Source: Chlorobiota bacterium
GTDB lineage: Bacteria; Bacteroidota; Ignavibacteria; OLB7
Direction: 5' to 3'
DNA length: 64,000 nt
Assembly: GCA_016710285.1 (NCBI GenBank)
Contig: JADJXR010000001.1
Location: 4,156,501 to 4,220,500 of the forward strand
Shown here: positions 51,371 through 60,196 of the stretch, one piece after another
Position numbering within the stretch: the first letter of the stretch is position 1
Layout: every line of letters starts with the position of its first letter
Notes under the pieces: model-generated
The model's input: only the letters and a program-made list of their open reading frames with translations
Database searches by the model: none
Told to the model about the DNA's origin: nothing
Translations under genes and position numbers: made by a program

Positions 51371-52540
51371 ATGCCGGCATATCTTGATAACAGCGCAACC
51401 ACGCCCCTTGCCCCCGAAGTAATCCAACGGATGGAAGAAGTTCGCGCACGGACCCAGGCCAACGCAAGCTCGGTGCATCGAAGCGGGCAGATGGCGCGGG
51501 TGATTCTGGAAGAATCGCGCCAGCAGATTGCGGAGATTATCGGGGCCGAGCCGAAGGAGATCATCTTCACCAGCGGCGGGACCGAGGCGAACAACTTGGC
51601 GTTGAAAGGGATCGCGCTTCGGCAGAAGGCTGACCGAGGCGTTTGGCCAACGTTCTTCGTTCCCCGCACCGAGCATCACGCCGTGCTGCATCCTGCGCAG
51701 TTTTTGGCACAGATCGGCGCGCCGATCCGGATGCTTGGGGTGAACAACGAAGGGCGCACCGAACCGCAGGAGCTTCGGGACGCTTTGGCGGAAGCCGGCG
51801 GAAGCAACGCCTGCCCGGTTGTTTCGGTGATGCACGCCAACAACGAGACAGGAACCCTGAACCCGATTGCCGAGCTTGCAGAAATCACCCACCAAGCCGG
51901 CGGGGTTTTCCATACCGACGCGGTGCAAACGTTCGGGAAACTGCCGCTGAACGTGCGGGACACAGGGGTGGATATGGCCACGTTTTCGGCCCATAAAATC
52001 CATGGCCCCAAAGGGATTGGGGCGTTGTATCTACGCAAGGAGATTGAGCTTGAGCCGTTGATTCATGGCGGGGCGCAGGAGCGGAACCGGCGCGGCGGAA
52101 CCGAATCGCCCGAGCTTGCGGCGGGGTTCGCAACCGCAGCGCGATTGTGCGCCAGCCAGCTGGAGCAATCCGCTGCATTGTTCCGCCAATTGAACAACGA
52201 GCTTCGGGAGTTGCTGCAATCCATTCCGGACCTGCGGATTATCACCCCCGCCAACGGGGTGCTGCCGAACATCGTGAACGCCACGTTTGCCGATGCCGAG
52301 CGGCTGGACGGCGAAGGCTTAATTGTGGGAATGGACTTGGCCGGCATTGCCGTCTCGAACGGATCGGCCTGCGCCTCGGGAAGCCAGCAGCCCAGCCATG
52401 TGCTGCTGGCAATGGGGCTTCCGGCAGCGCAAGCGCGTGCGGCTGTGCGTTTTTCCTTCAGCCGACTTACCACACCTCACGACGTTCAGGCCGCAGCAGC
52501 CGCACTGCGTGAAGTGGTCCAACGCCAGCGTGGGAAGTAA
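51371..52540 (+). CDS. Cysteine desulfurase (NifS/IscS class)
   Basis: 389 residues from the ATG at 51371 (MPAYLDNSATTPLAPEVIQ). PLP-binding features: TSGGTEANNLALKG, the stacking His in RTEHHAVLH, VMHANNETGTLNP, HTDAVQTFGK and the Schiff-base Lys in SAHKIHGPKGIGALY. The active Cys is in SNGSACASGSQQPSHVLLAM, the loop of group I enzymes. It supplies sulfur for Fe-S cluster and tRNA thiolation pathways. No IscU- or SUF-type gene is adjacent, so its pathway is not fixed by context. Confidence 0.93.
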   Translation: MPAYLDNSATTPLAPEVIQRMEEVRARTQANASSVHRSGQMARVILEESRQQIAEIIGAEPKEIIFTSGGTEANNLALKGIALRQKADRGVWPTFFVPRTEHHAVLHPAQFLAQIGAPIRMLGVNNEGRTEPQELRDALAEAGGSNACPVVSVMHANNETGTLNPIAELAEITHQAGGVFHTDAVQTFGKLPLNVRDTGVDMATFSAHKIHGPKGIGALYLRKEIELEPLIHGGAQERNRRGGTESPELAAGFATAARLCASQLEQSAALFRQLNNELRELLQSIPDLRIITPANGVLPNIVNATFADAERLDGEGLIVGMDLAGIAVSNGSACASGSQQPSHVLLAMGLPAAQARAAVRFSFSRLTTPHDVQAAAAALREVVQRQRGK

Positions 52541-52775
52541 GCAGAAGGCACTCCATTTTTTGCTCAGGTACGGGCAGAAGTCCCATCCGTCCGCCGGCCT
52601 CTTACAATTCCAAACTCAAGGTTTCGGAAATCTGCCCGATGTTCGCGCCAACATTTTCTCCGTTTGTGCCGTTGTGGTGGCGTGGATAGCTTCTTTTCGA
52701 TGTATTTTCCGCGCTGGGCATACGCAATTTCCCCTGAACGAACCGATAATCACATGTACTCTACTCATACAACTT

Positions 52776-52795
52776 ACAGGAGTCTGTTGACCATG
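52776..52795 (+). promoter_or_regulatory. RBS setting the OmpA-family start
   Basis: CAGGAG at about 52778-52783 lies 9 bases before the ATG at 52793, which opens a clean signal peptide. Earlier in-frame ATGs lack this. The rest of the 250-bp gap after the desulfurase gene shows no gene. Confidence 0.55.
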
Positions 52796-54751
52796 AAACG
52801 GAACCTTGCACAGCAGTTATCACTGGTTGCGCTTGGCTTGCTGGCATTTACCGCAGCAGCGCAATCGCAAAGCCGTGCCCAGATTGAAGCCCCGTGGCGC
52901 ATTGGGCTAAACGCCGGATTGAATTACAATTTTGGCGCGTTCGGTTATCAGAATTTGGAGCCAAGCGGCGGCGCAAACTTTGCCCCGTTCGTTGCCAACG
53001 ATGGAACCGGCATCGGCCCGTATATCGGGTTGATGGCCGAGTATAATTCCAAAGGGTGGTGGGGTGCGCAACTGCGTGCCAGCTTCGACGTCCGCAACAC
53101 AAAAGTTACCGACCCAACATTCGGCTACGACAAGACGTTCGACACCCGCAGCAGCTACGTCACCATCGAGCCGATGCTCCGCTTGAACTTGGTTGACAAA
53201 TCCCCTTTCTACATGACCTTTGGTCCGCTGTTCGGAATCAACATGAGCGGCGATTATGATTTCACCGACCCGAACCCAACCGGCCAACCGGTGGCGGCCA
53301 CGCAGGACATCACCGACATCAACTCCCTTACCGTTGGATTTGGCGGTGGCTTCAGCTACGACTTTGTGCTGAACGACCGCATGGCGGACCTGCGCTGGTA
53401 CTTGGCTCCCTGGATTGAAAGCTCCTGGATGCTCCACCAACGCGGCATCACCATTATTGATCTGGACCAGGACAAATTCGATGATATCTGGAGCACCCCG
53501 AACATCCGTGCGGGTATCGCGCTGAAAATGGGGATCATGCCGCCGCTGGACAAAGTGGCGATGGAAGATGGCAGCGGAATCATCAACCTTGCGCTGGCAA
53601 CCCCTGCCGGCGGGTACATCCGCCAACGCCAGTTCGAGGAATTTTTCCCGGTTATCAACTCGGTCTTCTTCGACTCAACCTCCTCGGATATTCCAGGCCG
53701 CTACGCCCAAATCAGCAGCAGCGACATTGCCACGTTCAATGAGAACAACCTGATGGACTCCACGAAAGCTGGCAAAATTGACCTAAACCAACGCCGTGCA
53801 GTCCAGATGAATGTTTACCACAACGTGATGAACATCATCGGAACACGGATGAAAGCCGACCCATCCACCAGCATAAAGCTATCGGGCGCGGCAGGCCCCT
53901 ACGGAGCAAAGGACGGAGCAACCCTTGCCACCAACGTCAAGAACTACTTGGTCAACACTGTTGGCATTGATGCCGGGCGCATCACCATCGAGGATCGCGA
54001 GCTTCCGGTAACTCCATCGGGATCGGCACGCACGCCGGCGGAGGACCGCCCACTGGTCAACGCCGAAAACCGCCGTGTTGATCTTTTCACGGCTCCATCC
54101 CCACTGAACGCTCCGGTTCGCATCACCTCGGTTGAGGAATCTTCAATCGAGAACGACTTGGTGCTGAACGTTGACGAAGGGAAAATTGCAAGCTGGCAAG
54201 TGGTGATTACTGGCGAAGGGAAAGAACTCACCTACGGCCCATTCAACCATGCAAACCAGCGCATTGACTCGCGCGAGATGATGAGCACGCTGAAGAACGG
54301 GAAGTACACCGCCGAAGTGATCGCAACCACAACCGACGGCCAAGTGATCCGCCAAACGAAGGACTTTGAGTTGGTTCGGAAAGATGGCCTAAGCAAGCCG
54401 GCACGCCGCTTCACCATCGTCTTCCCGTACGGCTCGGACGATCCGGTTCGCCTGTATGATAACTTCCTGAAGACCGTCGTTGCCCCACGCATTGATGACG
54501 GATCAACGGTGTATGTGATCGGGACCACCGATGCTGTTGGCAACGCCGATCTGAACTACCGTTTGTCGAAGTCACGCGCTGGCGAAGTTCGCGATATGCT
54601 GAAAGGGGAAACCGGGAAAGCGGGGAAAACCGTCACCTACGAAGTTGTGGGCTACGGCGAAGAAGAATCGCAGCTTAGCTACGACAACACGATACCGGAA
54701 GGTCGCCAGTACAATCGCGGCGTCACCATCGAGGTGATCCCGAACGATTAA
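52793..54751 (+). CDS. OmpA-family outer membrane protein
   Basis: 652 residues. The signal peptide MKRNLAQQLSLVALGLLAFT...SQS precedes a beta-barrel (residues ~35-255; APWRIGLNAGLNYNFGAFGY, YVTIEPMLRLNLVDKSPFYM). A middle region follows with a degenerate OmpA-like fold (INSVFFDSTSSDIPGRY, STSIKLSGAAGPYGAKDGA). The C-terminal OmpA peptidoglycan-binding domain reads RFTIVFPYGSDDPVRLYDNF, VYVIGTTDAVGNADLNYRLS KSRAGEVRDML. An abundant porin-like anchor between outer membrane and cell wall is the usual role. A strong RBS and a strong terminator suggest high expression. The two OmpA-like segments may be a duplication. Confidence 0.88.
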   Translation: MKRNLAQQLSLVALGLLAFTAAAQSQSRAQIEAPWRIGLNAGLNYNFGAFGYQNLEPSGGANFAPFVANDGTGIGPYIGLMAEYNSKGWWGAQLRASFDVRNTKVTDPTFGYDKTFDTRSSYVTIEPMLRLNLVDKSPFYMTFGPLFGINMSGDYDFTDPNPTGQPVAATQDITDINSLTVGFGGGFSYDFVLNDRMADLRWYLAPWIESSWMLHQRGITIIDLDQDKFDDIWSTPNIRAGIALKMGIMPPLDKVAMEDGSGIINLALATPAGGYIRQRQFEEFFPVINSVFFDSTSSDIPGRYAQISSSDIATFNENNLMDSTKAGKIDLNQRRAVQMNVYHNVMNIIGTRMKADPSTSIKLSGAAGPYGAKDGATLATNVKNYLVNTVGIDAGRITIEDRELPVTPSGSARTPAEDRPLVNAENRRVDLFTAPSPLNAPVRITSVEESSIENDLVLNVDEGKIASWQVVITGEGKELTYGPFNHANQRIDSREMMSTLKNGKYTAEVIATTTDGQVIRQTKDFELVRKDGLSKPARRFTIVFPYGSDDPVRLYDNFLKTVVAPRIDDGSTVYVIGTTDAVGNADLNYRLSKSRAGEVRDMLKGETGKAGKTVTYEVVGYGEEESQLSYDNTIPEGRQYNRGVTIEVIPND

Positions 54752-54782
54752 TTCGCGGGATTGGCACCGAAGTAAAAAAAAG

Positions 54783-54816
54783 CGGGCGGTGGCATGGAAA
54801 GCCACCGCCCGTTTTT
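54783..54816. terminator. Bidirectional terminator between OmpA and the polyprenyl synthase
   Basis: CGGGCGGTGGC pairs perfectly with GCCACCGCCCG around a 7-nt loop, with TTTTT on the plus side and a T run on the minus side (AAAAAAA at 54774-54781). It ends both convergent genes. Confidence 0.88.
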
Positions 54817-54856
54817 CTGTTGTGAAGAAGATATTCGTGAGATAATTCGGATCCGG

Positions 54857-55837
54857 TTAAAACCGGCGGTTCAGCAGCATTTGGGTGAACCAAAGAAGCA
54901 TCTGGCGCGGCTCACCGTCGGGAAGCATCTGAAGCTCCTGCTCCGCACGCTCGGTATGCAGCCGGACCTCCTGCTGGGCCTCTTCTATCACTCCATTTCG
55001 TTGGAACAAGCTGCGCATGGCCGGCACTTCCTCCGGCGGAAACCCTTTGGCGGAAAGGAATCGGTTCAGCAGTTGGCGGTCGTCTGGTAAGGTTGCCCGC
55101 TCCAACGCCCGCACCACCAACCACGTTCGTTTTCCTTCCACCACATCGCCGCCAATCGGCTTCCCAAGCTCGGCAGCTTCGGCGGTGATGTCCAGCAAAT
55201 CATCCTGGATTTGGAAGGCGATACCAAGCTGGCGTGCGTAGCGGCACAAGGCAGAAATCTGCTGGGGTGTTCCCCCGCCAAGCTGCGCGCCAACTTCGGC
55301 AGCGGTTTCCAGCAGCCGCCCGGTTTTCATGGTCACCATCTGCAAGTAATCGTCCATGCACACGCTCTGGCGTGTCTCGAAATCTTTATCAAGCATCTGC
55401 CCCTCGCAGACATCCACCAGCCCTTGCGAAAGCGCGGCCATCACCTGCGGCTGCCGCGATTGCACGCCCTTAAGGATGATCTGGTAAGCAATGCCAATCA
55501 TCACATCCCCCACCAGAATTGCGGTGCCTTCATCCCAGCGGGTGTGCACCGTTTGGCGGCCACGGCGGGTGGCCGAGCGGTCCATGATGTCGTCGTGGAC
55601 AAGGGTGAAGTTGTGGAGGATTTCCACGGCAGCGCCGGCATCCAATGCTGCCATTGATTCCCCGCCAACGGCTTCGGCAGCAAGCATCACCAGCACCGCC
55701 CGAACGCGCTTCCCCCCCGCCTCCAGCACGTAGCGGGTTGGCTGGTACAGCGATGCCGGATCGGTGCGTTCCAGAAGTTCGATGATGCGCCGGTCGGCTT
55801 CGGCGCGGTAGCGTTGGTAGCGTTCGTCAAAGGTCAT
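54857..55837 (-). CDS. Polyprenyl diphosphate synthase
   Basis: 326 residues from the ATG at 55837. The family signatures are the first Asp-rich motif LVHDDIMDRSATRRGRQTVH, the second FQIQDDLLDITA, plus GGKRVRAVLVMLAAEA and MKTGRLLETAAEVGA. It joins isopentenyl diphosphate units to an allylic diphosphate in the trans configuration. Chain length cannot be told with certainty; the small residues before the first motif (AVEILHNFTL) suggest a medium or long chain such as a quinone side chain. Stands alone between convergent OmpA and divergent GT4. Confidence 0.92.
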   Translation of the reverse strand: MTFDERYQRYRAEADRRIIELLERTDPASLYQPTRYVLEAGGKRVRAVLVMLAAEAVGGESMAALDAGAAVEILHNFTLVHDDIMDRSATRRGRQTVHTRWDEGTAILVGDVMIGIAYQIILKGVQSRQPQVMAALSQGLVDVCEGQMLDKDFETRQSVCMDDYLQMVTMKTGRLLETAAEVGAQLGGGTPQQISALCRYARQLGIAFQIQDDLLDITAEAAELGKPIGGDVVEGKRTWLVVRALERATLPDDRQLLNRFLSAKGFPPEEVPAMRSLFQRNGVIEEAQQEVRLHTERAEQELQMLPDGEPRQMLLWFTQMLLNRRF

Positions 55838-56122
55838 GCGCGATGTGGGAAAGATGTACAATGGCTGGGAACAATCTATGGTAAAGCACGCAACGAAGAT
55901 AGCCTACCCTGATGCTGGAATACGTCGTTTATCATGGTCACGGTTTGCAGAAAAACACGGGGTTACAATTTCCCGCAGCCACCTGAACTCTGGATCGTCA
56001 AACCTTGCTTCCCAGAAGTTGTAGTTTTGCCGCTCCATTTCCCTGTTCTGGCTATTGAGAAATCAATGAGTTGATTGCAGGGAGAAATAGCTGACAGATC
56101 ATTATTTCTACCTACGCGAATT

Positions 56123-57274
56123 ATGCCCACACTATGCATTGCTGGCTCCTACTTCCACACCGAAAAACAAGGGGGCGTGGAAACACAGACGTGGCAGATC
56201 GGGCAAATAATGGCACGCAGTGGCTGGAGGGTTGTGTATTTGTGCCCCACCAGTGGGGAACTTGGCTGGCAATTGGATGATGGAAGCATCGGCGTGTATG
56301 GATTCCAGCAGCCGAATTATGGTTTCCAAATTGAAAATTCTCATATCGAAAAAATCCTCCAAGAAATTACCCCCGATGTGGTGTATCAACGTGGGCGGAG
56401 CATTTTGCAAGAAAGCGGAGCGGTAATTCGCTACTGCAAACGCAAGAATATTCCGTACGTTTTTGGATTATCAAGCGATGCCGACACAAAGCTATTGCAT
56501 GGAATAACTCAGCTTTCCCGAGCCAAGCAATCGTTGATAAAAAAATCGGCGATTATTCCGTATGGGGCATGGTCCGATTGGAAAATGCGGCAGACTTTAC
56601 GATCTGCGGATGCGATCATCACGCAACACCTCCATCAATTTGAACTGCTCCCCCCCTCGCTTCACCACAAGGGAGTAATTTTGCCGAACCTCCATCCTGA
56701 AATTACGGGAACAATCACCAAACCGCCCGGGGCCACCGTTGCATGGATCAGCAATTATCGCCCATTAAAACGGGGGGAATTATTTCTCCAATTAGCAAAA
56801 CAATGCAGCGACCTTAATGCCACATTTATTATGATTCTGGGAAACGCACGCCAGCAATACACAGCCCACCTCATTAACCAAGCTGCGGCAATTTCTAATC
56901 TTCAGATTTTTGGAAAATGCACACCCCAGCACATTGATGAAATATTGCGATCGGCGTGGATGCTGGTAAATACCAGCGAGTATGAAGGTTTCTCCAATGT
57001 TTTTATCGAGTCGTGGTTGCGGGAAACGCCCACGCTCTCTATCGGCATTGACCCTGCGGAGGCATTGTCAAGGCACCGTGCGGGAATTGCTGCTAAGGAT
57101 TTTCCCGAACTTGTTCGCCACGTACGCCACCTGCTTACTCACCCCGATGAGTGCCGCCAACTTGGGCAATATGCCAGAGTTTATGGCGAAACCAACCACG
57201 GATTGCAGCAGAACAGCAACCGGATTGCAGAGTTTTTTTTGAATATGCCTGGCAAATTGGGCAAGGCAGGATGA
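56123..57274 (+). CDS. Glycosyltransferase family 4
   Basis: 383 residues from the ATG at 56123. GT-B fold: the N-terminal GSYFHTEKQGGVETQTWQIG contains the glycine-rich loop. The C-terminal domain has VAWISNYRPLKRGELFLQLA, IFGKCTPQHIDEILRSAWML and the E-x7-E motif in SEYEGFSNVFIESWLRE, the donor-binding signature of GT4. Role: transfer of a sugar to lipid or polysaccharide. The gene and its 285-bp upstream gap look clearly AT-richer than all neighbours, with rare-looking codon use, so horizontal transfer is likely. It ends 7 bp from the convergent P-type ATPase gene. Confidence 0.88.
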   Translation: MPTLCIAGSYFHTEKQGGVETQTWQIGQIMARSGWRVVYLCPTSGELGWQLDDGSIGVYGFQQPNYGFQIENSHIEKILQEITPDVVYQRGRSILQESGAVIRYCKRKNIPYVFGLSSDADTKLLHGITQLSRAKQSLIKKSAIIPYGAWSDWKMRQTLRSADAIITQHLHQFELLPPSLHHKGVILPNLHPEITGTITKPPGATVAWISNYRPLKRGELFLQLAKQCSDLNATFIMILGNARQQYTAHLINQAAAISNLQIFGKCTPQHIDEILRSAWMLVNTSEYEGFSNVFIESWLRETPTLSIGIDPAEALSRHRAGIAAKDFPELVRHVRHLLTHPDECRQLGQYARVYGETNHGLQQNSNRIAEFFLNMPGKLGKAG

Positions 57275-57281
57275 CACGTGC

Positions 57282-60056
57282 TTATGGAGCAGCTGCCGCG
57301 CCGCCATGCCCCTCCTTCACCCGCACAACAAACCGCCCCACCCATTTCCGAATTTCCACCAAGACTATCAACGACAAACTGGTGCCAACGCACAACAGCC
57401 ACGTTTCGGCCTGCAGCGGAACGGTTTTCATCAAGCTGTGCATAAATGGAAGCTGGACGGCCGCGACCTGCAGCAGCAATGCCAAAATCGTTACGGCCAA
57501 CAGCGGGCGGTTGGCAAGAAATCCAATCTGGAATATTGAGTGATCCAGCGCGCGGGAATTATGAACGTTCCAGATTTGGAACAACGCTAACGTGGTAAAC
57601 GCGGCGGTGCGGGCGTAGGCCAACGCGTCGGCGGAAATATCTTTCGACAAAGCGGTGTAGCCGTATTGGGCCAGCACCACCTCGAACACAATCAACGTGC
57701 CGAACATCATAATCAGCGCGCTTCCCAAAATTCGCTCGGCCATTTTTACGCTGACCAATCCCTCCGAACGCCGGCGCGGTTGCTCCTTCATCGTGTCGCC
57801 GTGTTCTTTCTCATAGGCCAGCGGGATGGTGCTGGTCCCGTCGGTGACAAGGTTGATCCACAGAAGCTGGACGGCCAGTATCGGAAGCGCGAAATCAAGG
57901 AAGACCGCAGCGGTCAGCGTCAGCACGCCGCCGGTGCTGGTGGAAAGGACGTACAGCACCATGTGCTGAAGATTGCGGAACATCACCCGTCCGTAGCGAA
58001 TTGCCGAGACGATGGTGGCAAAATTGTCATCCTGCACCACCAGTGCCGATGCTTCTTTGGCCACGTCGGTTCCGCTCCCCATTGCCACGCCGATGTCGGC
58101 CTGTTTCAGCGCGGGCGCGTCGTTCACGCCGTCGCCGGTCATGGCCACCACATGGCCGTGACGCTGAAGCTGCCGGACAATCCGCAGCTTATGCTCCGGC
58201 GCAACCCGGGCATAGACATCGGTGGTGTTCACCCGTTCGTACAGGTCATCATCGCTCATCTCCTCCAGCTGCACCCCAGGAACCGCACGCACTTGCTGCC
58301 CGGTTTTGATGTTTAGCTGGCGTGCAATCGAGACGGCAGTTGCCACGTGGTCCCCGGTAATCATCACCACTTTGATTCCGGCATTGTGGGCATCGGCAAT
58401 CGCCGTGCGGGCTTCGTCGCGCGGGGGGTCCTCGATTCCATGCAGCCCGGCAAAAACGCAACCGCCAAGCGTTGTGGGGTCGGGGGGCGAAGCAGGGTCA
58501 ATCGGAAGATAGGCGGTGGCAATCACCCGCAATCCACGGTGCGAGAATTGCTTCTGGCGTTCCTCAATCCAGGCCATCTCCAACGGCTTCTCCCCTTCGC
58601 TCCGTAGCTCACGGCTGCACATCGCCAGCACCTTTTCCACCGAGCCTTTTATCAGATAAAAACTTCCTTCTGCGCCATCAATCTGCGTCACCATAAACAT
58701 CTGTTCCGACTCGAACGGCAACGCCGTCTGCGAAGCCCACGTGCCCAGGATTGACCTGGCGATGCGGGCTTTTTCGGCAGCCACAATCATTGCCCCTTCG
58801 GTGGGGTCGCCAAGCAGTTCGCGGCTTCCGTCGCTGTTGGTGGCAAAGGAGGATTCGGTGCAAAGCAGTCCGATTTGCAACGCCCAAAAGAGCGGGGTCC
58901 CTGGGGTTGGGGTTATCGGCTCGTCGGCATCATCCAGCAAGTTTCCATCGGGCTGATACCCCCCTCCGGTCAGTTGGTAGATGCGGTCGTCGGTGGCAAC
59001 CGCCACGGTGGTCATCTGGTTGCGGGTTAGGGTCCCGGTTTTGTCCGAGCAGATGACGGTGGTTGAGCCAAGCGTCTCCACCGCACGCATCCGCCGGACG
59101 ATTGCTTTCTGGCGTGCCATCTGATAAACGCCAATGGAAAGCGCCACCGTCACCGCAATCGGCAGGCCTTCCGGGATTGCCGAAACAGCAAGGCCAATCG
59201 AGGTCAGCAGCATCTGCGTGGTCTCGTAGCCACGAAGCAGCCCAACGGTGAAGATGGTCCCGATGACCGCAGCAATCGCAATGGCCATCACTTTTCCGAA
59301 CTTCTCCAGCCGCTCCTGCAACGGCGAGCTGGTGTCTTGCGCTTCGGCAACGCCTTTGCTGATCTTTCCAATCTCGGAGAACTCCCCCACGCCAACCACC
59401 AACCCCTTTGCGCGCCCTTTCCTGACGGTGGTTCCGGCAAAGGCCATGGTGATTTTATCCCCCAAAGAAATCCGTTCGGGAAGCTGCTGGTTGGCTTTTT
59501 TCAGCACCGGAAGCGACTCGCCGGTCAGCATAGATTCATCCACCGTCAGCTCAATTGTCTCGGCCAATCGCAGGTCCGCGGGAACCCGCACGCCGCTTTC
59601 CAGCATCACCAAATCCCCCACCACAAGCTCCTCGGCGGGGATAGATAGCTGCGTTCCGTTGCGGACCACACGGGCGGTGGGGGCGGTAAGGTTCATCACG
59701 GCTTTCAGCCGCTGGCTTGCGCGTTGTTCCTGCACAAACCCGATAATCGCGTTGAAGATCACCACAACGAAGATGGTGATGGCCTCCCCCACATCGCTTA
59801 CCACAATCGTTAAGGCCGCCGCGCCAAACAGGATAAAGATCAGCGGGTTGTTGAACTGCTCCAGGAACAGCAGCAATTTCGATTTCTGTTTCGGTTGTGG
59901 AAGTGCGTTGCTTCCATACTGGGCGCGCATCTGGGCAACGGCTCCATCGGTTAGCCCTTGCTCAAGATTCACCCCCAGGGATTCGGCCACATGGCTGGAT
60001 GGATGTGCAAAACTGGCGGCAAGAAATTGCGCGTTCGGAGGCTGAGTTGTTGGCAT
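57282..60056 (-). CDS. Calcium-type P-type ATPase (type IIA, SPCA/PMR1-like)
   Basis: 924 residues, standard length. The N-terminal cation-ATPase domain is followed by membrane helices, the actuator loop VDESMLTGES (TGE near 178-180), PEGLP in helix 4 (~295-299), the phosphorylated Asp in SDKTGTLTRNQM (~338), MITGDHVATA and the hinge MTGDGVNDAPALKQADIGVAMG. Helix 6 has LLWINLVTDGTSTIPLA (Asn, Thr and Asp of calcium site II). Helix 5 reads YVLSTSTGGVL, lacking the Asn and Glu of SERCA site I and matching the STS pattern of SPCA pumps. One Ca2+ (or Mn2+) per ATP is therefore likely. Confidence 0.92.
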   Translation of the reverse strand: MPTTQPPNAQFLAASFAHPSSHVAESLGVNLEQGLTDGAVAQMRAQYGSNALPQPKQKSKLLLFLEQFNNPLIFILFGAAALTIVVSDVGEAITIFVVVIFNAIIGFVQEQRASQRLKAVMNLTAPTARVVRNGTQLSIPAEELVVGDLVMLESGVRVPADLRLAETIELTVDESMLTGESLPVLKKANQQLPERISLGDKITMAFAGTTVRKGRAKGLVVGVGEFSEIGKISKGVAEAQDTSSPLQERLEKFGKVMAIAIAAVIGTIFTVGLLRGYETTQMLLTSIGLAVSAIPEGLPIAVTVALSIGVYQMARQKAIVRRMRAVETLGSTTVICSDKTGTLTRNQMTTVAVATDDRIYQLTGGGYQPDGNLLDDADEPITPTPGTPLFWALQIGLLCTESSFATNSDGSRELLGDPTEGAMIVAAEKARIARSILGTWASQTALPFESEQMFMVTQIDGAEGSFYLIKGSVEKVLAMCSRELRSEGEKPLEMAWIEERQKQFSHRGLRVIATAYLPIDPASPPDPTTLGGCVFAGLHGIEDPPRDEARTAIADAHNAGIKVVMITGDHVATAVSIARQLNIKTGQQVRAVPGVQLEEMSDDDLYERVNTTDVYARVAPEHKLRIVRQLQRHGHVVAMTGDGVNDAPALKQADIGVAMGSGTDVAKEASALVVQDDNFATIVSAIRYGRVMFRNLQHMVLYVLSTSTGGVLTLTAAVFLDFALPILAVQLLWINLVTDGTSTIPLAYEKEHGDTMKEQPRRRSEGLVSVKMAERILGSALIMMFGTLIVFEVVLAQYGYTALSKDISADALAYARTAAFTTLALFQIWNVHNSRALDHSIFQIGFLANRPLLAVTILALLLQVAAVQLPFMHSLMKTVPLQAETWLLCVGTSLSLIVLVEIRKWVGRFVVRVKEGHGGAAAAP

Positions 60057-60196
60057 AGAAGAAGGTCTCGGTCAGGAAGAATTTCCGCTTCAAGATAGAG
60101 AAGGTTGCGCGAAGTTCGGCAGCCGAAGCCAGCGGAATCTTGAAGAAAAGAGAACAGGAAAGAGAATTGAAACGATGACGATGCCCGGCTCAGGCT

